Of a stretch of DNA of 6,338 nt, positions 1 to 6,338 are shown in pieces. The translations under genes were made by a program, and so were the position numbers. Below the pieces are notes generated by a model. That model worked only from the letters and a program-made list of their open reading frames with translations, had not been told where the DNA came from and did no database searches. Numbering within the stretch: position 1 is the first letter of the stretch; each line of letters starts with the position of its first letter. Location of the stretch: assembly GCA_046728115.1 (NCBI GenBank), contig JBKPDW010000553.1:1-6338 (forward strand), in the 5' to 3' direction. The DNA is from CAVSWN01 sp046728115. Its GTDB lineage: Bacteria > Acidobacteriota > Vicinamibacteria > Vicinamibacterales > CAVVIG01.

Positions 1-521
1 TGGCCGAAATCGCTGCTGAGACCCATGGAGATGTTCTCGAGGTCGGTTTCGGCATGGGCATCTCTGCGACGTTCCTGCAGGAGTGCGGGATCAAATCGCA
101 CACGATTCTCGAGTGCAACGAGGGCGTGATCGAAGCGTATCGGGCGTGGAGAGACCGATACCCGCAGAGCGACATCCGTCTCGTCCCGGGACGATGGCAG
201 GACATGTTGGACCAACTCGGGACGTATGACGCGATCTTGTTCGATACCTATCCGCTCAGTGAAGAGGAATTCGTCGACACGGTCGTCAACAGCATCACCT
301 TTGCCGAACACTTTCTGCCCACGGCCGGCAGCCTGTTGAGGGAGGCTGGAATTCTGACGTACTACACGAACGAGATCGATTCGTTCAGTCGCAGACATCA
401 ACGGTTGCTGTTCAAGTACTTCCGCTCGATCACGTTGAGCGTGGTGCGGCCCCTGAATCCTCCTGCAGACTGCAATTACTGGTGGGCCGATTCCATGGTC
501 GCCGTCAGAGCGGTCAAATAG
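1..521 (+). CDS. Guanidino N-methyltransferase, GAMT/arginine-methyltransferase-like (5' end cut by window)
   Basis: This is a partial gene: the frame is open from the first complete codon at 3-5 to the TAG at 519-521. The ATG at 54 is not the true start, because it lies inside SAM-binding motif I (VLEVGFGMG, about 33-59). The visible protein carries the hallmark blocks of the guanidinoacetate N-methyltransferase family in order: motif I, then ECNEGV (about 114-131), a GRW-D-L block (about 189-210), FDTYPLSEEEF (about 240-272), and a C-terminal PPADCNYWW block near 461-484. In GAMT the aspartate equivalent to codon 243-245 helps bind the substrate guanidinium; it is retained here. The glutamate that also contacts the guanidinium lies upstream of motif I and is outside the window. 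The family transfers a methyl group from SAM to a guanidino nitrogen; some bacterial relatives methylate free arginine for natural products. Lying 8 bases before an NRPS gene, it is probably a tailoring or precursor enzyme for an arginine-type residue. Substrate is inferred; a cytosolic soluble enzyme is expected. Confidence 0.85.
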   Translation, partial: AEIAAETHGDVLEVGFGMGISATFLQECGIKSHTILECNEGVIEAYRAWRDRYPQSDIRLVPGRWQDMLDQLGTYDAILFDTYPLSEEEFVDTVVNSITFAEHFLPTAGSLLREAGILTYYTNEIDSFSRRHQRLLFKYFRSITLSVVRPLNPPADCNYWWADSMVAVRAVK

Positions 522-529
522 GCGTCTCG

Positions 530-2497
530 GTGCTCCAGCACTCGCCGCAGTCGTTGGTTCCGCGGATCGCCCGGCTCTCGCCAAAGAAGCGAGCTCTGCT
601 CGCGCTACAGCTTGATGAGCGTCTGGGCACTACGTCAGTCAGCAGCGCTTCATCAGGCGCCCAGCAGCTGGTGGCGTATGTTGTGCCATCTGTTCGCCCG
701 CACGAGGCCGCATCGGATGGCACGCCGGAAACAAGCGTCAACGCCGATCTGGTTTCTCAGTGGAAACTGGTGTACGACGCGGTTTACAGCCTGAGCGAGG
801 TTGGATCGGACCCGACCTTCAACATCGCCGGTTGGAACAGCAGTTATACGGGCGATCCCATTCCTGCCGAGGAGATGCAAGAACAGGTGGACTGTGCGGT
901 CCACAGGATCCTCAGATTCCAGCCGAGTCGCGTGCTGGAGATTGGGTGCGGAACGGGTCTTCTGCTGTTTCGAATTGCACCGCATTGTGCCCATTATTGT
1001 GCCTCCGACATATCGTCGGCGGCGCTGGAGCACGTCGAGACGCTCAGCGGCCGTTTTGGTCTCTCCCAGGTGCGTCTGTTTCAAGCCGCCGCGGACGATT
1101 GGTCCGCCGTGCCGCAGGAAGCGTTCGATGCAATCATTCTGAACTCCGTCATTCAGTATTTTCCCAGCGTGGAATACCTCCTGCGCGTCCTTGAAGGAGC
1201 GCTCGAGCGGCTCGCTCCTGGCGGGGTCGTGTTCATCGGCGATGTGCGCAGCCTGCCTTTGCTCGAAGCCTTTGCAACTTCCATCGAATTGCACGACGCG
1301 CCGGCCACGCTCACGGTAGACCGGCTGCGCGAGCGCGTGCGCAAGCGCCTGACCTTCGAGCGCGAGCTCGTGATCGATCCGGAGTTCTTTCAGACGCTGC
1401 GACGGCATCTTCCGCGAATCGCGCAGGTCGAGAGCGAACCGAAGGGTGGACGGTACCTGAACGAGCTGAACTGCTTTCGGTACGACGTGACGCTGCTGAC
1501 CCAGGCACGCGCGGCCATGACCGGGAACGGCGTCGTACTCGACTGGGAGGCTGACGATCTGGATTTGGCGGTGCTACCGCGCCTTCTGCGCGAAGGAGAG
1601 CCGCAGCTGCTGGAAGTTCGGGACATTCCGGATGCGCGCGTACAGCGCGATCTCAAAGTTGTGGAGTTGCTGGCAGGCGAGCAGTGTCCCAGAACTGTGG
1701 GCGAAGTCAGGAAGACGCTGCGTCTGCTTCCAACCGCTGGCGTCGACGTTGAGACGCTGTGCGACGCCGCGAGCGGGCTGCCTTACGACGTGCACGTGCG
1801 GCTTTCATCCCGCGGATTACGCGCGCGAAACGACGCAATCTTCACAAGACGCGGCGTGAACGCAGAAAAGACGTTCTTTCCAGGCGCGCGGATTGACAAG
1901 GACTCGCGTCCGCTCAGGCCATGGTCGCAGTACGCCAATACACCGCTTCATGCGACGCGCGTCCGCCAACAGATGCCAGCCTTACGGTCGTTCCTACAGG
2001 CACGCCTGCCCGACCACATGGTGCCAGCGATTTTCATGGTGCTCGATGCGCTGCCTCTGACGCCAAGTGGGAAGCTCGATCGTCGGGCTCTTCCTTCTCC
2101 TGATCACGACCGGCCTGAACTCGCGGCGACCTACCAGGCGCCACGAACCCCGATCGAGAGGCGTCTGGCGGAGATCTGGGAAGGCTTGCTCGGCCTCGGC
2201 CGCGTGGGCGTGCACGACAACTTCTTCAACGATCTCGGTGGCCACTCCCTTCTGGCGACGCAGCTGGTGTCGCGCATCCGCGATGCCTTCCAGATCGACC
2301 TGCCGCTGCGTCAGATCTTCGACGCCCCGACCGTCGCGCTGTTGGCAGCGGCCATCGCCGACCGATCGAAGCAGGCGGTGCCAGCCGCCGGGATCCGGCC
2401 GGCTCGCGCAGTGCCCATCGACGTCGATGGATTGTCGGACGCGGAAGTCGATGCACTGCTCGAGGGCCTCATTCACGACGACCAGACACTCGGATGA
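530..2497 (+). CDS. NRPS fragment: N-methyltransferase, A-domain C-terminal subdomain and PCP, lacking C and A core
   Basis: I chose GTG 530, eight bases after the upstream stop, giving 655 residues. GTG 482 is also in frame, but it would overlap the upstream gene and add a 16-residue tail unlike NRPS sequence. Neither has a strong ribosome binding site. Order: residues 12-32 are a module-start linker (LSPKKRALL type); 33-46 are a Ser-rich junction; 47-53 (LVAYVVP) match the segment just after A8 in A domains; about 75-323 are an N-MT domain with FNIAGWNSSY (97-106), SAM motif I VLEIGCGTG (135-143), ILNSVIQYF (203-211), GDVRSLPLLEAF (237-248) and FRYDV (316-320). Residues 330-450 are the usual C-terminal extension of the N-MT insertion. 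From 462 comes the A-domain C-terminal subdomain, with A9 (LPDHMVP, 493-499) and A10 (Lys515 in PSGKLDR). The PCP follows, with Ser573 in LGGHSL as the phosphopantetheine site. The C domain and A1-A8 are absent, so it cannot adenylate a substrate alone. No frameshift or stop is seen. It may be a trans-loaded carrier, a relic, or an assembly collapse. Confidence 0.9.
   Translation: MLQHSPQSLVPRIARLSPKKRALLALQLDERLGTTSVSSASSGAQQLVAYVVPSVRPHEAASDGTPETSVNADLVSQWKLVYDAVYSLSEVGSDPTFNIAGWNSSYTGDPIPAEEMQEQVDCAVHRILRFQPSRVLEIGCGTGLLLFRIAPHCAHYCASDISSAALEHVETLSGRFGLSQVRLFQAAADDWSAVPQEAFDAIILNSVIQYFPSVEYLLRVLEGALERLAPGGVVFIGDVRSLPLLEAFATSIELHDAPATLTVDRLRERVRKRLTFERELVIDPEFFQTLRRHLPRIAQVESEPKGGRYLNELNCFRYDVTLLTQARAAMTGNGVVLDWEADDLDLAVLPRLLREGEPQLLEVRDIPDARVQRDLKVVELLAGEQCPRTVGEVRKTLRLLPTAGVDVETLCDAASGLPYDVHVRLSSRGLRARNDAIFTRRGVNAEKTFFPGARIDKDSRPLRPWSQYANTPLHATRVRQQMPALRSFLQARLPDHMVPAIFMVLDALPLTPSGKLDRRALPSPDHDRPELAATYQAPRTPIERRLAEIWEGLLGLGRVGVHDNFFNDLGGHSLLATQLVSRIRDAFQIDLPLRQIFDAPTVALLAAAIADRSKQAVPAAGIRPARAVPIDVDGLSDAEVDALLEGLIHDDQTLG
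626..690 (+). other. Apparent deletion junction, module-start linker fused to post-A8 segment
   Basis: Upstream of this stretch the protein matches the linker that normally precedes a C domain. Downstream of it the protein matches the LVAYVV segment that follows A8 of an A domain. Between them lies only a short Ser/Thr/Gly/Ala-rich bridge. In a normal module about 900 residues (C domain plus A1-A8) separate these two landmarks, as in the neighbouring gene, where SFAQQ is at residue 37 and LVAYIV at 930. The 9-mer gcccagcag at 659-667 also occurs at 2608-2616, at the C1 motif of the next gene. I infer an in-frame deletion; an assembly collapse would look the same. Confidence 0.6.
755..1505 (+). 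repeat. First copy of paralogous N-MT domain (partner 5365-6114)
   Basis: This stretch encodes the N-MT domain of the C/A-less protein. It aligns through its whole length with the N-MT domain of the next gene; about half of the residues look identical by eye. Perfect nucleotide matches include 809-825 with 5419-5435 (17 bases) and 1232-1251 with 5848-5867 (20 bases). All core motifs, including the SAM-binding GCGTG and the following acidic residue (SDIS), are present, so the domain looks catalytically competent. The repeat is coding paralogy, not a mobile element, but it gives a substrate for recombination or misassembly. Confidence 0.8.
2494..2497 (+). promoter_or_regulatory. ATGA stop/start overlap, translational coupling
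   Basis: The ATG of the C-A(N-MT) gene and the TGA of the preceding N-MT-PCP gene share four bases. No clear Shine-Dalgarno sequence precedes 2494, so reinitiation by ribosomes finishing the upstream gene is the likely way this start is used. It implies that the two proteins are made together in similar amounts, as expected for adjacent subunits of one assembly line. Confidence 0.75.
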
Positions 2498-5400
2498 GCA
2501 CGAGCTCGAAGGATTTGCGGGACCTGTCGTCTGAGGAAAAACGTGCGATTCTCGCGCGGCTGGTCAAGGAGCGCACCAGCGAGGAGAAATCCTATCCTCT
2601 TTCGTTCGCCCAGCAGCGGCTCTGGTTTCTCGACCAGCTCGTGCCCGGCAATCCGTTCTACTGCGAGAGCAGCGCGACCCGCTTGTCGTTCCCGCTCGAT
2701 CTGTCTGCCTTCGAGCGAAGTCTGAACGAAATCGTCAGGCGGCACGAATCGTTACGCACCACATTTCGACAAGTCGACGGCCAACCCGTTCAGGTCGTCG
2801 CACCTGCATTGAACATGCTGTTGCAACTCGTCGATTTGCGCAGCCTGGCCGAGCAGGAGCGCGAGACGGAAGCGCGGCGGCTCGCCCGCGAAGAAGCGCG
2901 GCGGCCCTTCGACCTCGCGCGTGGCCCGCTCGTACGGACGACGCTGTTGCGCCTCGGTGAGGACGACTACGTCTTCCTCCTGACGATGCACCACATTGTC
3001 TGCGACGGATGGTCGACGACCGTATTCGCACACGAATTGAGCGCTCTGTACGCCGCGTTCTGGCAGGGCGCTCCCTCTCCACTTCCGGAGCTGCCGATTC
3101 AGTACGGCGACTTTGCGGTGTGGCAACGGGAATGGCTGCAGGGCGACGTACTGGCAGAGCAACTGGCGTATTGGAAACAGCAGCTTGCGGACTTGCCCGT
3201 GCTGCAGCTGCCAACCGACAGAGCGCGGCCGGCGGTGCCGAGCTTCGAGGGGGCGCATCACGCGGTAAGGCTGCCCAAAGCGCTCACCAGGCTGCTGCAC
3301 GCCCTCAGCCGGCAGGAGGGCGTCACGCTGTTCATGACGCTTCTGACGGCCTTTCAGGTTCTGCTGCGCCGCTATGCTGGACAGACCGACATCGTCGTGG
3401 GCTCGCCGATTGCGAATCGGACGCGGGGAGAGATCGAAGGACTGATTGGGTTTTTCGTCAACACGCTGGTGTTGCGAACGGATCTTTCCGGCGAACCGTC
3501 GTTTCGTGAGGCGCTTGGACGGGTGCGTGAAGTGGCGCTGAGCGCCTACGCGCATCAGGATCTTCCGTTCGAGAAGCTGGTGGAGGAACTGCAGCCGGAG
3601 CGGGATCTCAGCCGCAATCCCCTGTTCCAGGTCACTTTTCAGCTGTTCAGCGCACCCGACGTCGCGGGGCCGTCATACGATCCTACTCTCCCTCAGTTTG
3701 ACGTCGAGAGCGGGACCGCGAAGTTCGATCTGCGGCTCGATCTCACCGAGACCGCGCAAGGGCTTGCGGGCCAGTTCGAGTACAGCACCGACCTGTTCGA
3801 TGCCGAAACGATCGAGCGCCTCGCCGGCCATTTTCTCGTGTTGCTCGAGGGCATCGTTACGAATCCCGATCAGCCGATCGTGATGCTGCCGCTCTTGACA
3901 CCGAGCGAAAAGCGTCGGGTGTTGATTGAGTGGAACGATACCGCCACTGCTGACGTGGACCCTGAAGCGTGCTGCATCCACGAGTTGTTCGAAGCACAGG
4001 TGGCACGCGCGCCTGATTCGATTGCGGTGGTCTGTGGGAACGAGCAGCTGACCTATGAAGCGATGAATCGGCGGGCCAATCAGCTTGCGCAGCTCCTGCG
4101 GGCGCGAGGAGTCGGCCCCGAGGTCCTCGTGGGCCTGTGCGTGGCGCGTTCCATCGAGATGGTGATCGGGCTGTTGGCGGTTCTGAAGGCGGGTGGCGCC
4201 TATGTGCCGCTGGATCCCGGCTACCCGAAAGAGCGTCTCGCGTTCATGCTCGAGGACATGTCAGCGCCTGTTCTGCTCAGCCAAGGGAGCGTGTTCGAGC
4301 GGCTTCCAGCGCTCGCAGCTCCGCCAATCCTGCTTGATTCAGATTGGGGCACCATCGCCGGTGAGGGTGAGGCCAACCCACCAGTCAGCACGCGACCGGC
4401 GAATCTCGCGTATGTCATCTACACTTCCGGCTCGACAGGCCGGCCCAAAGGAGTGGCTGTGGCTCACCGCGGCCTGGTGAATCTCGCTCGGTGGCATCAA
4501 CGCTGCTATGCGATCACCGAGCGGGACCGCGCGACTCAGGTTGCGTCCCAGGCCTTCGACGCGTCCGTGTGGGAGCTCTGGCCCTATCTCATCTCGGGCG
4601 CCAGCGTTCACATTGCGGACGATGAGACTCGCAACGATCCGTCGAAGCTGTGGCAATGGCTGGAACGCGAGCGCATCACAATCTGTTTCCTGCCGACGCC
4701 GCTCGCTGAAATTGTGAGGGAGAAGGTCTGCCCGCCGGACTTTGCGTTGAGGAAGCTGTTGACCGGCGGAGATGCGCTTCGCCGCGCTCCACTCCCCGGC
4801 CGTCCCTTTGAGATGTTCAATCACTACGGCCCCACCGAGGACACAGTCGTGACCACATCGACGGCCGTTCCTGGCGGCGGTGAACGCAACGGCCCGCCAC
4901 CTATCGGTCGGCCGATCGCGAATACGCAGGTCTATCTGTTGGATCGGCACTTTCAGCCGGTCCCGATCGGTGTGCCCGGGGAGCTCTACATCGGAGGCGA
5001 GGGTCTGGCGCGAGGGTATCTCGGACGGCCGGAGCTCACGGCGTGGAGCTTCATCCCCAATCCATTCAGCGTGGTGCCTGGAGCCCGTCTGTACCGAAGC
5101 GGCGACCTCGCTCGCTACCGTCCTGACGGCAGCATCGAATTTCTGGGACGCGTGGACCAGCAGGTCAAGCTGCGAGGGTACCGCATCGAGCTGGGTGAGA
5201 TTGAAGCGGTCTTGCACCAGCACCCGAGCGTTCAAAAGGCGGCGGTCTTGTTGCGTGAGGATACGCCCGGCGACCGGCGTCTCGTCGCTTACATCGTGTC
5301 GCCGTCCAGCGACGGCACGAGGGCGTCCGAGACGGCCAAAACGGCGGCTCATGCGGAGCAGGTCGCCCGCTGGCAGATGTTGTACGACGAGACTTACGAG

Positions 5401-6338
5401 CAGTCGGCTCCTCCCACCGACCCGACCTTCAACATTGTCGGCTGGAACAGCAGCTACTCAGGATTGCCGATTCCCGCGGAGGAGATGGCCGATTGGGTGA
5501 ATCATACCGTCGAGCGCATCCGCGCCCTTCGGCCTCGCAAGGTGCTCGAAATCGGGTGTGGAACCGGCCTCATTCTCTTTCGCGTTGCTCCGGACTGCTC
5601 ATCGTATGTCGGTACCGATTTGTCAGCTGCCGCTCTGTCCTACGTGCGAGAGCAGATGGGCGCCTTGGGACGCCAACTCCCGCAAGTGAGTTTGTACGAA
5701 GGGAGGGCTGACGAAGCAGTGGAGGTGCCGCCGCAGAGTCTTGATACGGTCATTCTCAATTCCGTGGTGCAGTACTTCCCCGACGTGGAATACCTGCTCA
5801 CTGTGCTGCGCAATACCCTGCCAGCCGTGGCGCGAGGTGGGAAGATCTTCATCGGCGATGTGCGCAGTCTGCCGCTGCTCGAAGCCTTTCATGCCTCCGT
5901 CGAGCTTCATCGTGCTCCCGCCTCGATGTCAACCGCAAAGCTTCGTCAACGAGCGCGGAAGCGCATCGCCCAGGAACAGGAGCTCATTCTAGATCCCGCA
6001 TTCTTCCTTGCGCTGAAGCACGCTTTGCCCCGGATAAGCCACGTGCACATCCAGCCGAAGCGGGGACGGGCACACAACGAGTTGACGAAATTCCGCTACG
6101 ACGTGACGCTCTTCGTGGAGGCGAGCATTGAGGTCGCGGACCGGTGTCGCTGGCTCGACTGGCAGAACGAGAACCTCACCGTCGCCACGCTCCGGACACT
6201 TCTCGAGGACATGGTGGCACCCACACTCGGCATCACGAACGTGCCGAACGGGCGGATTACGCGCGACCTGGCAAGCCTGGAGGCGCTCACCCGCGCTGAG
6301 GCGCCGATGAGCGCCGGTGAGTTGCGGCGCGTGATTGG
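2494..6338 (+). CDS. NRPS module C-A(N-MT), predicted to activate Leu-like residue (3' end cut by window)
   Basis: The gene starts at ATG 2494, overlapping the previous stop by 4 bases (ATGA). It is open to the window end (1281 full codons), so it is 3'-partial. Residues 1-35 are a linker with LSSEEKRAIL. The C domain has C1 SFAQQRLWF (37-45), C2 RHESLRTTF (83-91), C3 HHIVCDGWS (166-174; the catalytic HHxxxDG is intact), C4 YGDF (204), C5 IGFFVNT (318-324) and C6/7 from His354. It reads as LCL type. The A domain has A1 (519), A2 (LKAGGAYVPLDP, 564), A3 (YTSGSTGRPKG, 643-653), A4 (FDASVWEL, 688), A5 (YGPTE, 778-782), A7 (YRSGDL, 867-872) and A8 (RGYRIELGEIE, 894-904). Aligned by hand to GrsA, the pocket is D689 A690 W693 F732 L756 G758 H777 V785 V786, one change from the common Leu code DAWFLGNVVK. 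An N-MT domain interrupts after A8: FNIVGWNSSY (979), VLEIGCGTG (1017-1025), ILNSVVQYF (1087-1095), GDVRSLPLLEAF (1121-1132), FRYDV (1200). A9/A10 and the PCP should follow. Predicted product unit: N-methyl-Leu or similar, formed on the carrier in the cytoplasm. Confidence 0.95.
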   Translation, partial: MSTSSKDLRDLSSEEKRAILARLVKERTSEEKSYPLSFAQQRLWFLDQLVPGNPFYCESSATRLSFPLDLSAFERSLNEIVRRHESLRTTFRQVDGQPVQVVAPALNMLLQLVDLRSLAEQERETEARRLAREEARRPFDLARGPLVRTTLLRLGEDDYVFLLTMHHIVCDGWSTTVFAHELSALYAAFWQGAPSPLPELPIQYGDFAVWQREWLQGDVLAEQLAYWKQQLADLPVLQLPTDRARPAVPSFEGAHHAVRLPKALTRLLHALSRQEGVTLFMTLLTAFQVLLRRYAGQTDIVVGSPIANRTRGEIEGLIGFFVNTLVLRTDLSGEPSFREALGRVREVALSAYAHQDLPFEKLVEELQPERDLSRNPLFQVTFQLFSAPDVAGPSYDPTLPQFDVESGTAKFDLRLDLTETAQGLAGQFEYSTDLFDAETIERLAGHFLVLLEGIVTNPDQPIVMLPLLTPSEKRRVLIEWNDTATADVDPEACCIHELFEAQVARAPDSIAVVCGNEQLTYEAMNRRANQLAQLLRARGVGPEVLVGLCVARSIEMVIGLLAVLKAGGAYVPLDPGYPKERLAFMLEDMSAPVLLSQGSVFERLPALAAPPILLDSDWGTIAGEGEANPPVSTRPANLAYVIYTSGSTGRPKGVAVAHRGLVNLARWHQRCYAITERDRATQVASQAFDASVWELWPYLISGASVHIADDETRNDPSKLWQWLERERITICFLPTPLAEIVREKVCPPDFALRKLLTGGDALRRAPLPGRPFEMFNHYGPTEDTVVTTSTAVPGGGERNGPPPIGRPIANTQVYLLDRHFQPVPIGVPGELYIGGEGLARGYLGRPELTAWSFIPNPFSVVPGARLYRSGDLARYRPDGSIEFLGRVDQQVKLRGYRIELGEIEAVLHQHPSVQKAAVLLREDTPGDRRLVAYIVSPSSDGTRASETAKTAAHAEQVARWQMLYDETYEQSAPPTDPTFNIVGWNSSYSGLPIPAEEMADWVNHTVERIRALRPRKVLEIGCGTGLILFRVAPDCSSYVGTDLSAAALSYVREQMGALGRQLPQVSLYEGRADEAVEVPPQSLDTVILNSVVQYFPDVEYLLTVLRNTLPAVARGGKIFIGDVRSLPLLEAFHASVELHRAPASMSTAKLRQRARKRIAQEQELILDPAFFLALKHALPRISHVHIQPKRGRAHNELTKFRYDVTLFVEASIEVADRCRWLDWQNENLTVATLRTLLEDMVAPTLGITNVPNGRITRDLASLEALTRAEAPMSAGELRRVI
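5365..6114 (+). repeat. Second copy of paralogous N-MT domain (partner 755-1505)
   Basis: This is the N-MT domain inserted after A8 of the downstream A domain. SAM motif I (GCGTG), the acidic residue after it (TDLS), NSVVQYF and GDVRSLPLLEAF are intact. The C-terminal extension with the VPNGR and TRDLASLEAL blocks continues to the window edge and parallels the IPDAR and QRDLKVVELL blocks of the first copy. Its role would be to N-methylate the amino acid bound to the downstream carrier. Confidence 0.8.

Noticed and set aside
54..56. ATG as start of the GAMT-like gene
   Set aside because: It falls in the middle of SAM motif I. The frame remains open and conserved in type up to the window edge, so the gene begins upstream.
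482..484. GTG as start of the N-MT-PCP gene
   Set aside because: It would overlap the upstream gene by 40 bases, has no Shine-Dalgarno sequence, and adds an Arg/Gly-rich tail that looks like an out-of-frame reading of the GAMT-like gene. GTG 530 is preferred, though 482 cannot be excluded.
522..529. Promoter or terminator between the first two genes
   Set aside because: The gap is eight bases with no room for either. The genes look co-transcribed.
653..1408. Minus-strand open frame of 251 codons opposite the first N-MT domain
   Set aside because: The + strand carries all N-MT motifs here. A matching partial shadow appears opposite the second N-MT copy (5623-5910), as expected from paralogous coding DNA.
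530..2497. Frameshift or stop hiding the missing C and A domains
   Set aside because: The missing domains would need about 2.7 kb. Only about 100 bases lie between the linker and the post-A8 segment, so no reading frame could contain them.
2752..3555. Minus-strand open frame of 267 codons opposite the C domain
   Set aside because: The + strand has C2 to C5 motifs, including HHxxxDG. The reverse translation has no plausible domain or start context.
4339..5352. Long minus-strand open frame (337 codons) opposite the A domain
   Set aside because: The + strand encodes A3 to A8 motifs through this region, and the reverse frame shows no recognisable family. It is a GC-rich shadow of the real frame.

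Overview
The window is a slice of a nonribosomal peptide synthetase (NRPS) gene cluster. Three genes lie head to tail on the + strand, with both outer genes cut by the window edges. The DNA is GC-rich (about 60% by eye) and almost fully coding. The genes are spaced or overlapped by only a few bases, which looks like one operon. Large modular NRPSs with N-methyltransferase (N-MT) domains in a GC-rich genome fit soil or symbiont bacteria such as myxobacteria, acidobacteria or actinobacteria. The sequence does not let me name a genus.

Layout. (1) 1-521 is the 3' part of a small methyltransferase gene of the guanidinoacetate N-methyltransferase (GAMT) / arginine guanidino-N-methyltransferase type. 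(2) 530-2497 is a 655-residue NRPS fragment with an unusual order: a module-start linker, a few residues of the A8-A9 region of an adenylation (A) domain, a complete N-MT domain, the C-terminal A subdomain (A9/A10), and a peptidyl carrier protein (PCP). It has no condensation (C) domain and no A-domain core, although the N-terminal linker is of the kind that normally precedes a C domain. (3) 2494-6338 (open at the window end) is a canonical NRPS module start: a C domain of LCL type, then an A domain interrupted after A8 by an N-MT domain. The window ends inside the N-MT insertion, so A9/A10 and the PCP lie downstream.

How they may work together. The A domain of the third gene has a specificity pocket that I read by hand as D-A-W-F-L-G-H-V-V. 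This is one residue from a common leucine code, so an N-methyl-leucine or similar aliphatic N-methyl residue is expected. The GAMT-like enzyme would methylate a guanidino group, most simply arginine or an arginine-derived residue, before or after incorporation. The middle protein has an intact carrier serine and an intact-looking N-MT domain but cannot activate an amino acid itself. It must be loaded in trans, be a bypassed relic of a deleted module, or be a collapse artefact of assembly. That C/A-less N-MT-PCP protein next to a guanidino methyltransferase is the most unusual thing in the window. There is no intergenic stretch over 300 bases. I see no RNA genes, mobile elements, CRISPR arrays or terminators.
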